DNA of 64,000 nucleotides from Siphonodentalium dalli. Taxonomy: Eukaryota; Mollusca; Scaphopoda; Gadilida; Siphonodentaliidae. Within the stretch, counting starts at the first letter, position 1. Every line of letters starts with the position of its first letter. Positions 34,610 to 46,448 of this stretch are shown here, piece after piece. Below the pieces are notes generated by a model that was not told the DNA's origin, ran no database searches, and was given only the letters and a program-made list of their open reading frames with translations. The stretch is from assembly GCA_032622095.1 (NCBI GenBank), contig CP136061.1:265702077-265766076 (forward strand), given 5' to 3'. The position numbers and the translations under genes were made by a program.

Positions 34610-37600
34610 TCGGATATATAAAGACTATAATGGCAGTCACGTGACTCCAAGTGTGCTTTCGTCCGCCATTGCTGATCATGGCAAAACATCGTCTGTCAAG
34701 TGAAGTTATTGGGAAAGTAAATTGATATTTTGTTCTCATTTCTCGGCAAAATTGGATTTAATCCTGCTCATCGAAACGAGAACAAGTTGGAGAACATTGA
34801 AACGGAGTACATAGGTTTTAATTTACAAATATATTTCGTCAAAATGACATTTTTGAAGCGGATTTCCGAAGGTGTTTTGCAAATTTTTGACAAGTGCTGA
34901 GAGTGTTGAGTCAATATCATCATTATAATTTTTAATTTGATTAGGCATAAACAAGGTCTCAGAAGATATTAAGTTTTAAAAAACATGGCTTCAGTTAGCT
35001 ACACTAGGATTTGATTGTAAACTGTTGGTGTTATTCAACTTATTGCAAAACCTATTCACTTTCAGTTTCACATGACTTGACCTGTTCACTGACTCACTGG
35101 CTTCACTCAGACAACTTTTGAACAACTTAATTCAATAATTGTCATTAATTTGTCAATTTGAATTTATTATATGAGCAGAACCTGGTTGAAATGCTACTGT
35201 GTGGCGGGTCATACTCGTCTTTGAGCTACTGATAGACAGTGATACTGAACAAACCATTAATACGTAAAATTTAAATAACACCATTCTGAATTTCTGTGAC
35301 ATGGTCACATGATGGTGTTTACTTATTTAGTTATTATGGTTTGTATTATGCTCGAAATCCTCATGGCACCATTCCACACCAGGTTCTAGACTATATACAA
35401 ATTCAAATAATTTCCATAAAAAATTAAATTAAAGATGTGTCAGCAGATGTGTGTAAAACACCCCGCTTGCGCGTACAGCGAATAAACTTACTCAAAGCAG
35501 GTATTTTAATGGATTTTGTATCAAGATTGCCATCAATCAACGTCATATACATGCAGTGACTCTTATCGAAATCACATTTTTTATCACATAATAAGCCCCT
35601 AAATCCACCATTAACCTGGCCTCATATTTTTGTTAGTAAGACATACATGTACGTGTATTATAGGCACGCGCCGTGATATAAGAGCTTAGTGCAATCATGC
35701 CGCAATGATATCGATCAATGTTTAATAGGCTATGACTATGCTATTATTAGAACCTAAATATGATATTCAAATTGTGCTCATGGGTTATTTAGTGTTGATT
35801 GTCACTGTGAGATAAACATGGTGGTTGAACAATTCTCTCAACAAGAAAAGACACATTTACATTGGAACTATATTTTTTATTGAAGGTTTCTTTACTTCCT
35901 CTTTGGTTGTGATAAATAAATCAGCATTAATTTGTTTTAACCCCAACCATTTCGAGATTGTTATTACCTTGCTATAAGTTGCTAAAATGTGAGTATGTGA
36001 TAAAAAGGATATCAAATTCGTCGCAATTAGAGCCTCGCTAAAGCTCGACTCGTTCGAATTCAGTTCACTCAGTTAATAAATTGTGTATAGAATTGTAACT
36101 GTCACTCATTAGAGATACACTCTATATAAATTAATATAATGCAATAATCAAATGGGACATTTTCTGTTACTATTTTTAGAACAAACCATAATGAAACTTT
36201 AAGGCAAACTCAGATAGAGTTCTCCCACTTGCTCTGCACCGAACATTTCCGCGAACTTTAAAATCTCACAAATAGATTGTACCGGTATGTAACTATGTAT
36301 TATACCAGAAAATTCAAAATAAAATCAATATTAATTGATAGAAGGGATTTCAATTCATATTTATAATTTTATACCCAGGAACAATATAAAACATGTTATA
36401 CATGTAGGAAGAGATCGACCATCCTTGGGTATACGCATGCAGCCATCGAAATTAGGCAAATGTCCCACGGCAAATTAAATATGCGGAATGTTAGATGCCA
36501 CATGTTGCCATAGCATTTCCCCAGCATTGCTTATTGCCATTGCCAATTTCAAGGACTGCACATGTATATAATAAATTTAGATTTTAAAGGTACTCAATCC
36601 GATCAGACGCTCCTAAATTACTATTTCTTTGGCTTGGGGGGGGGGGGGTAAAAATATTTGATTCGAGTCGAGGACCCTAACCTGGTACCCATCAATGCTC
36701 CGAGTGATCAGATATCGATTTTTGAAGTTTATTATTTTTATTGTTTGTGGCCCAATAACACGCCGTCAAAAGAGTGTTCTCAGACAAAATTGCGGGTAAA
36801 GATGGATAACTCTAAAATCAAATGGTTATTATTACCACTTGATTTTAGAGTTATCCATCTTTGTCCGTTTGTCCTCGTGTTTCTGTGCGAATTATTAGTA
36901 TACATCTCGAGAAATAACAAACTTCAAAAATCAATATCTGATCATTCTGAGCTTTGATGGGTGGGTTCCTCGACTCGAATCAAATATTTTTTTTACCCCC
37001 GAAGCCAAAGAAATAGTAATTTAGGAGCGTCAGATCGGATTGAGTACCTTTAAAGTTCCCAGGCCTGTGTGTTTACAAATTTCCAACACAGGGGACCATT
37101 CGTGTTCTCCACTGTACACGTTTCTACCGGTATATATCATATTTCAGTGAGTCACTCATCCATGGAGAAACCAGGCATTGCTTCAACTTTTGCCCAAGAG
37201 GCGGTGAATGCCCGGTGATGACATCAGTTTGCCTCACCATAAACATTGGTCAAAATGTTCAACAGTTGGAAATTTCATACAATATCAGTTGTGGATTCAA
37301 CAGTTCACAATAAAATAGGTTGAAATATTTCACTGGAATTATCCACCATATTTTAGTTTGAAATTATTTTTAGGCAACCAGTCGCATATTTTGTTTTCCT
37401 ACTTTTGAACCGATATGGCCATCAGGAAATTTTCTTCCAAGGGGTTCTGACAGAGACCGACATTGTATCCCTGATTTCTGTAGTCTGATTTCTATCTCTC
37501 TCTCTCTCTGTTAAAGTGGCACCCTCATTTTTAATTCAATTTTTTTTATTTTACTCGTTTTCTTTACGAAAAAACTCTGTGACTATACAATTTGTTCAAG

Positions 37601-38799
37601 ATTCAACTTAATACTAAAAGTAATAAGCTGCTTAGTTAGTATTACCCTTATTTTGAAATAATGTACACAGGAATGAATAACCAATAGTATGCTGGACATT
37701 TTGTCATGGAAGTTTCACATAGAGATGTTTCGCACCAGGGTTGTGGACTTTTCATACCGGTATCATTTGGACCATTCATACCATTGAGTATACCTTCTGG
37801 ATTAACTTACTTGGTATTACTTTAAAAAAAATAATATGAAATATTTGCCACAGTAACAGTTCGCAAACAAAACAAAAATGTTTAATTGGCGGGTTGCCGT
37901 CAACTTTTTTCGGCGTCAAGTATTGCAATTTTATTATAATAATTAAACATTAAATTAAATGTTCTCTGTCATTAAGTTAAGAAATCAAAAACAATTTTCA
38001 CATGGTATGCATGAGCTATCAATATTTGTAGGAAACATGTAGGTGAAATGACCACATATACGGTGCGAAACAACCAAAACAGGCAAAAGTGTGGTGCGAA
38101 AGGTATGAAACGACCATGTTTGAGTGACTTTGATAGAGTCATCAAATTGATTTTTGGAGAATAAATACAAGCAAAAAGTGAAATTAATAAATAACTATTT
38201 ATTAAATAATCATCAACTTCGAATATCTCAGCAATAACCCCTTGCTAGCAGTGTTGAAACGCCCCACGCTGGATCACGATCGGAGAAAACCAACGAAAAT
38301 GGGTGATTTACTTCCCAATTTGCATCGTAATTTTAGAATCTTTTTCCAAAAAGAATGTTTGTATAAACTGCAGATAATTGTTCTAGACATATTACAGCCG
38401 AATAAGTTTGACTCGTGGCAGATGAACATTCCTCTAAAACATAAATCTGAATTTACAAAGTAACCTGTCCATTGCGAAACGACAGCGTCCAGAATCGACA
38501 ATCAAATCGCTATATTCATAATATTCTCAAAGCAGCGTCCAAAGTATAGTCATAGCACAACTCCATCATATTATATGAATATTCAGTTCATTGCAACAAT
38601 ACCGTTTTTGTATTTCTAAATTTCCAAATTGTCGAAAAAAGTAGATTTGTAAAGTAACTTGAATTCGCCATTAACAAAACACATGAGAAACACGTGGACT
38701 TGTTTACGTCTTTTGCCCTGATCAGCAATGGCGTCCTGTTGCCTCAAACGACATGGGCCAATCAGATCGCGACTGCCATTCTAGTCTTTATATATCCGA
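34610..38799. repeat. Inverted sequence pair 4.1 kb apart
   Basis: 34610-34690 and the reverse of 38713-38799 share TCGGATATATAAAGACTA, AATGGCAGTC and GCCATTGCTGATCA blocks, with gaps between. They could be terminal repeats of a decayed element or an inverted duplication. The space between is non-coding apart from a nested foldback. Confidence 0.5.
36588..37049. mobile_element. Family I foldback with TTAA duplication
   Basis: The element begins AGGTACTCAATCCGA and ends CGGATTGAGTACCT, flanked by TTAA at 36584-36587 and 37050-37053. Arms exceed 130 bp and include ACTCGAATCAAATATTT and a poly-G/C tract. A second hairpin, ATGGATAACTCTAAAATCAA, is centred near 36823. A partial copy is at 50265-50416. 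Ends and target fit Kolobok-like MITEs. Confidence 0.8.
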
Positions 38800-38879
38800 G
38801 CGTTTGTATATGACGCGTCGTTATAAAATAGCGTTTGTTTACAATTCAACGCAACGTTATCGCTCGAAATTTAGTTTCG

Positions 38880-39225
38880 AAAAAATTTAATTTCTTTCAT
38901 CAAAAACATAATTACGTGTTGGAATCTGTCATTTTAAGAATATATAAGTATTACACACAGACACACCAAGTCTCAGCTTAAAATTTTGAAAAATAAGAGT
39001 TTTATCGGCATAAATCGATTTTAATGGGAAATCCTATGTTAAAATTTAGCATCGAACAAATATAATATCTTCCATCTAAAAAATAATTACGTGTTGGACT
39101 GTATCATTTTAAGAACATATAAGTATTACACGCAGACACACGAAGTCTCAGCTTGAAATTTTGAAATATAACAGTTTTATCGACATAAATCGATTTGAAT
39201 GCGAAATCCTATGTTAAAATTTAAA
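38880..39225 (+). repeat. Tandem duplication, about 175-bp unit
   Basis: ATAATTACGTGTTGGA at about 38908 and 39083 leads into matching text through AAATCCTATGTTAAAATTTA. Two copies, diverged by scattered substitutions. Confidence 0.8.
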
Positions 39226-39228
39226 TAT

Positions 39229-39604
39229 TACACCACTGGCGGCATTCGTCCCATGAATATTCTATGGAAGCAAAATGGTCAACTCGGGACGGGTCAACCG
39301 ATTGAGCCCAAACTTGCTTCCTATGGGTACTTTTGTCCCGAAAGTTTCACGGACGGGTCAAATGGTGACCCCGACGTGACATTGACCTTCAAACTGGTCA
39401 ATTCAAGGTCAAATGGGGTAAAACTGGTGGATTTCTGTACTTTTGTCCGGGGAGTGTTTTGGACGGGTCAAATCATGACCAGGACCTGACTTTGACCTAC
39501 AAAATTTGGTGCAAATGCAGCACAAGTGTCTCGGAGCCTGTTGAAATTGCTTTTTCGAACAAAGTCATGGGACGAATGCCACCAGTGGCGGGCACACCTG
39601 CTAG
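39229..39604 (+). mobile_element. Helitron-tailed foldback element 3
   Basis: The ends CCACTGGCGGCATTCGTCCC and GGGACGAATGCCACCAGTGG are inverted. The right side then reads GGGCACACCTGCTAG before T, like a Helitron 3' end. The body carries the GGTCAATTCAAGGTCAAATC and GTGTTTTGGACGGGTCAAAT repeats of element 1. No TC-type 5' end was found, so the left side may be replaced or truncated. Confidence 0.65.
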
Positions 39605-40007
39605 TTTTATATATAGTATAATATAATACTATCGTTATGGTAACTTTTTAAAGGATAAGTTTAAGAAAATGCTCACTCATTTCAATTTACTTATATTAAG
39701 CAGTGACAACAATCTGTAGAATTTATTTCTGTTAGAATTTTACCACTAATACTTCGGGATATATATTTCTCGCAGGTCGTTAAGTTCTGTAAACAAAATA
39801 AAAAAGGTATTCATCACATAAATTTTCCACCATTTCATGTCTTTGCGTGTACTTTTATTCCAAATACATTGCTCCACTTGGCTGTTCTAAATTTCAGTAA
39901 ATAAGTAGCCAGATGAGGGGGCATATATACTAAGTATCGACTATCTGACATGTACATAATCCTTTGGCGCTGCATGATCTACTTATGATATGCGGGAATT
40001 ATTCCGC

Positions 40008-40110
40008 AGAGAAAGAGAGAGAGAGAGAGAGGGAGAGATAGAGAGATGGAGATATATTGAGAGAGAGACAGTTAGAGAGAGAGAAAGAGAGAGAGGGGGA
40101 GAGTGAGATA
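40008..40110. repeat. GA microsatellite
   Basis: Imperfect (GA)n of about 100 bp ending close to the receptor splice donor at 40127. Confidence 0.9.
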
Positions 40111-40127
40111 GAAAGAGGACTACTTAC

Positions 40128-40467
40128 CGATATGCGGGAATGATGTAGCGGAGTAAGGCAGACTGGCTGTTATTTGCATGAGCATCAACACAAACACGAG
40201 GAACACCGTGATGACGAATGATATCTTCTCGCCGGCCCCCGGGTGGAGATAGAAGACCAGAGGAGTAAGAAATGCAATCATAATGATGGGCGCCAGAGTG
40301 GACAGCGTGTACGACTCCGGGAGTCTCTGTAACATCAGGGTCACGGTCAAACCGGCGTTATCGGCGGAGGTGACTGCATCAGTCGTGGATTCTAAACTCT
40401 TCACGGTCCATATGGAGTTTGGGAACTCGGCACTAATCATTCCTTCCAGCTTTTTTATGCCGACCTC
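40128..40467 (-). CDS. Cys-loop channel exon: pre-M1, TM1, TM2
   Basis: The acceptor TTTGCAG ends at 40468 (phase 0, matching the previous exon) and the donor GTAAGTAG starts at 40127, leaving one base of a Gly codon. The exon encodes the end of the extracellular domain (FPNSIWTVKSLEST), pre-M1 LMLQRLPESY, TM1 (LAPIIMIAFLTPLVFYL) and TM2 (GEKISFVITVFLVFVL). Glu before the Lys at the cytoplasmic mouth (GEKIS, -1' position) and Leu at 9' match cation-selective nicotinic-like pores. No vicinal Cys pair (YxCC) lies in the loop C stretch, so this is not a classical alpha subunit. The 20' site is Ala and not Glu. Ligand is unknown. Confidence 0.93.
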
Positions 40468-40508
40468 CTGCAAATAAAATACATTTTTTTTCTAGTGTCA
40501 CAAAATTC

Positions 40509-43500
40509 ACCATCTGTGAACCTCATTCTGCTGAGGCCTCAACTGCTGATCAGATTGAAGTTCCCCATTTTATCTTCTGGCAATTACACTGTCGGATACC
40601 CGTTTAGGTTCGGACATTCCAAGATGGCGGCGCCAACTAAATCAGATAAACGGTAAGTGTATATATTGTCTCCAAGCAGCAATCAACGACATCTTTCGGT
40701 GATACACCTTGAAACAGTTATGTAGGAATTTGTATGCCCAACACATACGTAATACGCCTTTTGCATAACAGGCATGTGAATTGTTGTATTTGGCGTGTCA
40801 AGTCGTCATAATTTTTCGAAATTTTATCGAGGCGGCGAAATGTTCGCTTTATTTGTATTTTTCTTGTCCTGGGCTCATGAATCCGCCAAGTTTTGTATTG
40901 TTATGGATAGATTAGGTCACCACACATCTTCGGAATGCAAAACCGGCGATAGTTTTATTGTCTAACTCCGAAAAACGACCTTTGAAAATTTCAAAATGTT
41001 CAGGTTCGGATTCGCAACATTCGCGATGATTTTGTTCAGGTTCAGACACAATTTACGTTCAGGTTTGGACAAATTTGGTTCAGGTTCGGACAATTTTAGT
41101 TCAGGTTGGGACGCATCAAAAGCTGACCTATAAATGACATGCCGAGGTGCAGTCTCGATTTTATTGTGCGTGTTATTAACGAACATGCACTGTTAATTTG
41201 TTATATCTAAATATGGGAGCTGAAATTTCCAAATATAGGTGGTAAATTCTCCGAATTAATGGGATAAAATCCACAGTTGAATATTCTCGAGCAATGTCTA
41301 CTATAAACCAGCTAGTGGGAATTATTACATTTTACATATGAGCAACAGTGGTATTATACTTATCTTCTGAAGTATCTGGGATACATGGATATTTAAGACC
41401 TGGTTCTCGATTTTGAACCCCGAGGCGGAGCCAATAGGTTTCAAAAAGAGACATCCGGGTATTAAATCTCCTAGTATCCAACGATGTTGGCGGAGCAAAC
41501 GATTTTGTCAGACATCAATAGCTACCATGTGGTGTGCTTTTTATTGGTTATCAGATAAATTCACACCAATCAGCACCAATAAGAATAATTCAGTAGCAGA
41601 CCTATCGATCCTGTTTTAGGTGACGTCAATTAAGCTCAGCGCGCTAGAACAATGTCACGATTGGTGAAACTGCTAGTTCAAGGTCATTCATAACCACGAT
41701 GTTTCACGTATACTTTTCTACGCCCACTGTCAAGAGTTACGGGACATGGTGTATGACTGAAACGTGACGTTGTTGTCAGTCAGATTGTAAGTTACAACCG
41801 GGTGTGGGAACAAGCGCTGTTTGTTATATGTTTCCCTATGAAATAGCTGTAATTTTAAATGACATACGATGCGCTCTCTTTCGTCAGGGCCTTGGCATGG
41901 ATAATAATTTTCAAACGTTATCTCACTGTAGATACTTCTGTTTAAAAAAGGGTACACAATTATTGACGCGTGGATTATCAATGGAACTACGCGAAATTCC
42001 GCGGAAGACTGAAAATAGTTTATTACTGCGATAAGTTCTAAAGAAAAACAAATGATCACGTTTTATTACGTATTCAGTTATTTGTAAATTGGGTTGCTGT
42101 GTGTAATATTCAACCATTGGGTAGGCACTATTCTCTTAAGCGCATGAAGGAAATGTTCCACCAAAATTTAGAGTTGTTTAATTTTGCCAACGGAACAGCT
42201 GATATTGTTTGCATAAGTTTAGCTACTTCGGCGTCTAAATTCTTGTTTCGATAAATAAATACTTGTAGTTTTGCAGAATTGCTTACCATAAGCAACATAA
42301 AGAGAACACACATGATTTCTCGAATAATATATTCCTGAAATATCGCCGCTCGTGAAGATTCGCATATATTGCAGGTATTATTCGGCAAACCATATATAGG
42401 TATTCTCTATGTTCGCATAGTGCTGATTAGAACGCAACATGTTCGGGCTCTAATTAATAGTCCTGCATAAAAGTCGTGTGACAAATGGTTAACTTGTAAC
42501 TGGATTCAACATTTAGAAATGAGGCAAAACACATAAGGCTTAATTGAAAAGAATAAGTTTCGTGTGAATACCCAAATATATCATCCAATTATTGATACAA
42601 AATATATATTGTCTATCTATCAGCAAGTATTTATGGGCAAATTGTGGGAACAGCTATATAATCACATTCATCGTATAAGCAGTCTAACAAAATAGAATTA
42701 CAGTTCGTGGTTCGTTTCTGCGCTTTATGTCTGGGAATATATTGTTAATAGAGACTGGAGGTAAATACATCATTACACGGCTTGTTGAAGGGGGGGGGGG
42801 GGGTCGCCTCGGGGGAGATACGAGCCTCTACCGGGGCATACCACACAGTATCCCCCTCAAAAAGCCGTGTAACTTATGGTATGGACAGCTATCTGCTCAT
42901 CTACGTGCGGCGACCTTCGTGGCATCGTATGTGGGTGTGAAGGGGAAGCACGTGATCGTGTACCTCTCACACGCATAAAATAAGAAAGTCAGCCCAAATT
43001 ATTCACGAGTGGGCTAAAACCATGCCTCGTGTTCCCCATTTATCGTTTCTTTTACGAATGGAAGAAAATCAAATGCACAAAAACGCAATAAGAACGCGAC
43101 TGTACCTAGGCGTGTCATTTTTATGCGAAGTTTTTGATGCGTCCGAACCTGAACCAAATTTGTCCGAACCTGAACGTAAATTGTGTCTGAACCTGAACAA
43201 AACCATCGCGAATGTTGCGAATCCGAACCTGAACATTTTGAAAATTTCAAAGGTCGTTTTACGGAGTTAGACAATAAAAATATCGCCGGGTTTGCATTCC
43301 GAAGATGTGTGGTGACCTAATCTACCCACAACAATACATAAATTTACGGATGCATGAGCCCAGGGCCAGAAAAATACGAAAAAGCGAACATTTCGCAGCC
43401 TCGATAAAATTTCGAAAAATTATAACGACTTGACACGCCAAATACAACAATTCACATGCCTGTTATGCAAAAGGCGTATTACGTATGTGTTGGGCATACA

Positions 43501-44115
43501 AATTCCTACATAACTGTTTCAAGGTGTATCACCGAAAGATGTCGTTGATTGCTGCTTGGAGACAATATATACACTTACCGTTTATCTGATTTAGTTGGCG
43601 CCGCCATCTTGGAATGTCCGAACCTAAACGGGTATCCGACAGTGAATTAGGCGATATAGAAACTGAACAGAAGTAATTAAAACGCTGTTTATATAGATAC
43701 ATCTCATAAGATGAGGCCTAAGCAGAATGAGGTCCAGCGATGGTGAATTTTGTGATCCTAGCCCACTATGCGGGACAGCATCACTAAATTCACCCTCTGG
43801 GGACCTCATTCTGCAAATGACAGACAACTATTTCAAGGCTTTCCTCAGAGGGTGAATATATAGTGACGATATACCCGCACAGCGGTCAACCATCATTAAA
43901 TTCACCATCTGGGACCCTCATTCCACTAAAGCCTCAACTGCCATGGGAGCAAGACCTAGGATTTTCCCCAGTTGAGGTTGGTACTGTTCACCCATTAGTC
44001 ACATCGGTTATGCATTTTATTTCTTCAAATTAGGGGCTATATAAACTGAACAGAAGGGAACAGGTAACTAAAACATTGTTAATTTGAGACTATATAAATA
44101 CTTCCCAGAAGATGT
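40509..44115. repeat. Family C copies, one split by an insertion
   Basis: The left piece 40509-40586 (CCTCATTCTGCTGAGGCCTC, CATTTTATCTTCTGGC) continues after the inserted element at 43645 (AATTAGGCGATATAGAAACTG). Two further C arm pairs follow, at about 43715-43830 and 43840-44115, with the block CAAATTAGGGGCTATATAAA near 44027. Confidence 0.75.
40587..43644. mobile_element. 3.06-kb element, TIRs over 500 bp, AATTA duplication
   Basis: CACTGTCGGATACCCGTTTAGG at the left is mirrored by CCTAAACGGGTATCCGACAGTG at the right. The inverted repeats run to about 41130 and from about 43128. Flanks are AATTA at 40582-40586 and 43645-43649; other family C copies have a single AATTA there. Near their inner ends the arms hold repeated GTTCAGGTTCGGAC words. 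The 2-kb centre has only short open stretches (for example 41730-42059 and 42128-42388, minus strand) with no recognisable transposase, so it is probably non-autonomous. A 5-bp duplication with CACTG ends does not match a superfamily I can name with confidence. Confidence 0.85.
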
Positions 44116-44217
44116 GCCGGACCACAATAATTACAAAATCCGATTTTAAGACTAAAAATAGCTTTGATGTGTGTGAATAAAACACTCACTCAACTGAATA
44201 TTGGGTCTATTATTTAA

Positions 44218-44500
44218 CCCTTTAACCAACAAACCGGCCAAAACGGCCAAATAAAGCTGCAACAGCCTAAATTATCTTGGGTCTGTCTCAATAAAACCAT
44301 ACAAATATGGATATCATTGGAACGGGCTCAATGACCACATGCATTAACACTTTTTACCATTTTTTCTTACATTCTTTAACAATTTTATAATTTTGAATGT
44401 GTTAAGCCAATGCATTCTCTTAAATATGCGAGGCGACCTATGGTCGACTCGCATATATAAGAGAATGCATTGGCACAGGGCCGTTCTGTTGGGTAAAGGG
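44218..44500 (+). mobile_element. Family F piggyBac-like foldback, copy 1
   Basis: TTAA flanks at 44214-44217 and 44501-44504. The ends CCCTTTAACCAACA and TGTTGGGTAAAGGG are inverted. One internal palindrome (CCAATGCATTCTCTTA..., 44410-44475) remains; copies 2 and 3 have two. TTAA plus CCC ends is the piggyBac pattern. No transposase. Confidence 0.85.
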
Positions 44501-45158
44501 TTAATGTAGTTGACGTGTTTGTTAATTGGGTACACGACGCTGTGTGTCACATTGTGTGAACCGCGAAGCCCCAACGACAACAGCGTCGTATCACACAATA
44601 ACACACACACTCACTACATTCATTTCTTATGTTTATATAGCTTTTTGATGATTTGATCACAACCACCCCCCCCCCAAAGATTAATGTTTTCTTATTTATT
44701 TTCACAAAATATGCCGAGAAGTTTAAACCAGCCCAAGCAGCACATTAAGTCAGCCCATGATATGTTTATTTGCGATTTTTCTCCCAGATCGTGGACCGGT
44801 TTCAACCAAATCTGGTGTGGTGACTCGGTGAAACCCTGGCGGATTCTATAAAGGCATTATATTTTCAAATAGTGTTTCAAAAACAAATTAATTTAATATA
44901 AAAAATAAATTTACTGTTAAATTGAGCAAGGAGTTCAATAAAAACAAAATACAAAATAAATTCAAAAACGATATTTTTATTAATTTGAAAAAAAATCAAA
45001 ATGTTTAAAAGAGCAAGATGCACGCGAATCGCACATATGGGCCGCCGCTGAATAAAAGCTCAGTATAAGATCAATGGGCCCTCCGATGCTGAATAAAGGC
45101 TCCCGAAGGGGCCTGTTGCAACTAGTTCATAATAATTTGAAAACAGCTTTGTACTTAC

Positions 45159-45339
45159 TGTGGAAGTATACGTAGCAATCTTAAAGTGAAGTGTGCACTT
45201 CTGTTTGTCGAACGGGAAGAAACTCACGTCCAGGCTACACGCCGTGTTAGCGAGGAAGGGCATGTTGATGGATATAATCCCCGATGAGTTTATTCTTACT
45301 TGCTGTGAGACGCCAGTTATGGTGGCTGCGCTGTCTTTG
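45159..45339 (-). CDS. Cys-loop channel exon: Cys-loop and beta strands
   Basis: The acceptor TATTTTCAG ends at 45340 and the donor GTAAGTAC starts at 45158. The exon opens with the last base of a split codon and closes in phase 0. It encodes VRINSSGIISINMPFLANTA, the Cys-loop C-SLDVSFFPFDKQK-C with exactly 13 residues between the cysteines and the FPFD core, then TLHFKIATYTST. This is the signature of pentameric ligand-gated channels. The loop B position, usually a Trp (SWxY/T in nicotinic subunits), reads IATYT, so a key aromatic of the agonist site is absent. Exons for the N-terminal extracellular part should lie further right but were not recognised. Confidence 0.93.
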
Positions 45340-46060
45340 CTGAAAATATGACGAATCACGGCTATTATACACCTAACACATTCGATGTAAACCAGTTAGT
45401 GAAATCGATTTACAAAATATAATTGTCCCACCAGGGACGTGGCTAGAGGATCTCCGTTGGGGTGTCCACATTGTAAAACTCCAACTGCACCCACCCCCTT
45501 AAATCAAACCAAACACAAGTTTTGCATAATTCCATTTGCACCTCCCCCCTTGCACCTCAGTGCTCAGGCCTAATATCATATATATTCATAAACCATGGTT
45601 CTATATTCCCGGTATGAGAACATTCAGATATCTTAACCTGAAAATTGCATAAATCCTAACATCTAGTGGTCTAACTCCAGACAAATACACAAGGCACATA
45701 CAAAAGACCGGGTCCATGCACATTGGTTGTTCGGCCCGGTGTGAGAAAACTATACAAGAAAATCGCAAATCATAGCATCTAGATTGGCCTCAACTGAAGC
45801 TTTCCTCGTGTTGGACATTTCAAACCTCATACTCCCCCTCAGGTTGGAAAATTCTCCAACTGATGACCATTTCAGTCCACAAGTTTGACCAAATGCAGTA
45901 AAATATTGTTTTGTTAAACTAATTAGCAGTTTTGTATCGGCCATTTAAAAAATTGGATTTCATAGACTGATCTATTGTAACAGTTGACAAAATAGTTGAG
46001 TTGAGTCTGAACAGCTTTATTATATCATACAACTAGCAAGGATACCCGGCGTTGCCCAGG
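45340..46060. other. Upstream intron of receptor, nothing coding seen
   Basis: Expected to be intron on the receptor's strand. About 45835-45880 resembles 31915-31950. No exon with the missing extracellular motifs was found. Confidence 0.45.
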
Positions 46061-46064
46061 TTAA

Positions 46065-46448
46065 TCCTTTACCCAACAGAAGGGCCCTGTGCCAATGCAT
46101 TCTCTTATATATGCGAGTCGACCATAGGTTGCCTCGCATATATAAGAGAATGCATTGGCTTAACACATTAAAAATTATAAAAATTGTTAAAGAATGTAAG
46201 AAAAAATGGTAAAAAGTTTTTTTTTTTTAGGCCAATGCATTCTCTTATATATGCGAGGCGACCTATGGTCGACTCGCATATATAAGAGAATGCATTGGCA
46301 CAGGGCATAACTGTAAGTATCACAATGTGGTCAAGGAGCCGGTTCCAATGATATCCATATTTGTAGGGTTCTATTGAGACAGACCGAAGATATTTTAGGC
46401 TGTTGAAGCTTTATTTGGCCGGTTATGGCCGGTTTGTTGGGTAAAGGG
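46065..46448 (-). mobile_element. Family F piggyBac-like foldback, copy 2
   Basis: TTAA at 46061-46064 and 46449-46452. Reverse orientation to copies 1 and 3. Two internal palindromes, 46094-46160 and 46232-46300, each built on CCAATGCATTCTCTTATATA with a GCGAG/GACC centre. The left terminus has T in place of the first C. Confidence 0.85.

Larger units (their letters stand above)
32762..40127 (-). other. Receptor intron (7.4 kb) between TM2 and TM3 exons
   Basis: GT-AG borders fit (GTAAGT at the donor side, TCTTCCACAG at the acceptor). It contains a foldback (33296-33663), an inverted pair (34610 and 38799), a TTAA foldback (36588-37049), a tandem duplication (38880-39225), a Helitron-tailed foldback (39229-39604) and a GA microsatellite. 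No other gene is seen. Confidence 0.75.
40468..45158 (-). other. Receptor intron (4.7 kb) upstream of TM1 exon
   Basis: Holds family C copies, one split by a 3.06-kb element with long inverted repeats, and a family F element. Donor GTAAGTAC and acceptor TTTGCAG are good. Confidence 0.8.

Noticed and set aside
41730-42388. Minus-strand open stretches inside the long-TIR element as transposase
   Set aside because: No catalytic motif or zinc finger, separate frames, and composition like the surroundings.
43022-43270. Plus-strand frame with repeated SEPEPNLSEPER-like peptide, and its mirror at 40962-41186
   Set aside because: They are the inverted arms of the 40587-43644 element with GTTCAGGTTCGGAC words, not two genes.
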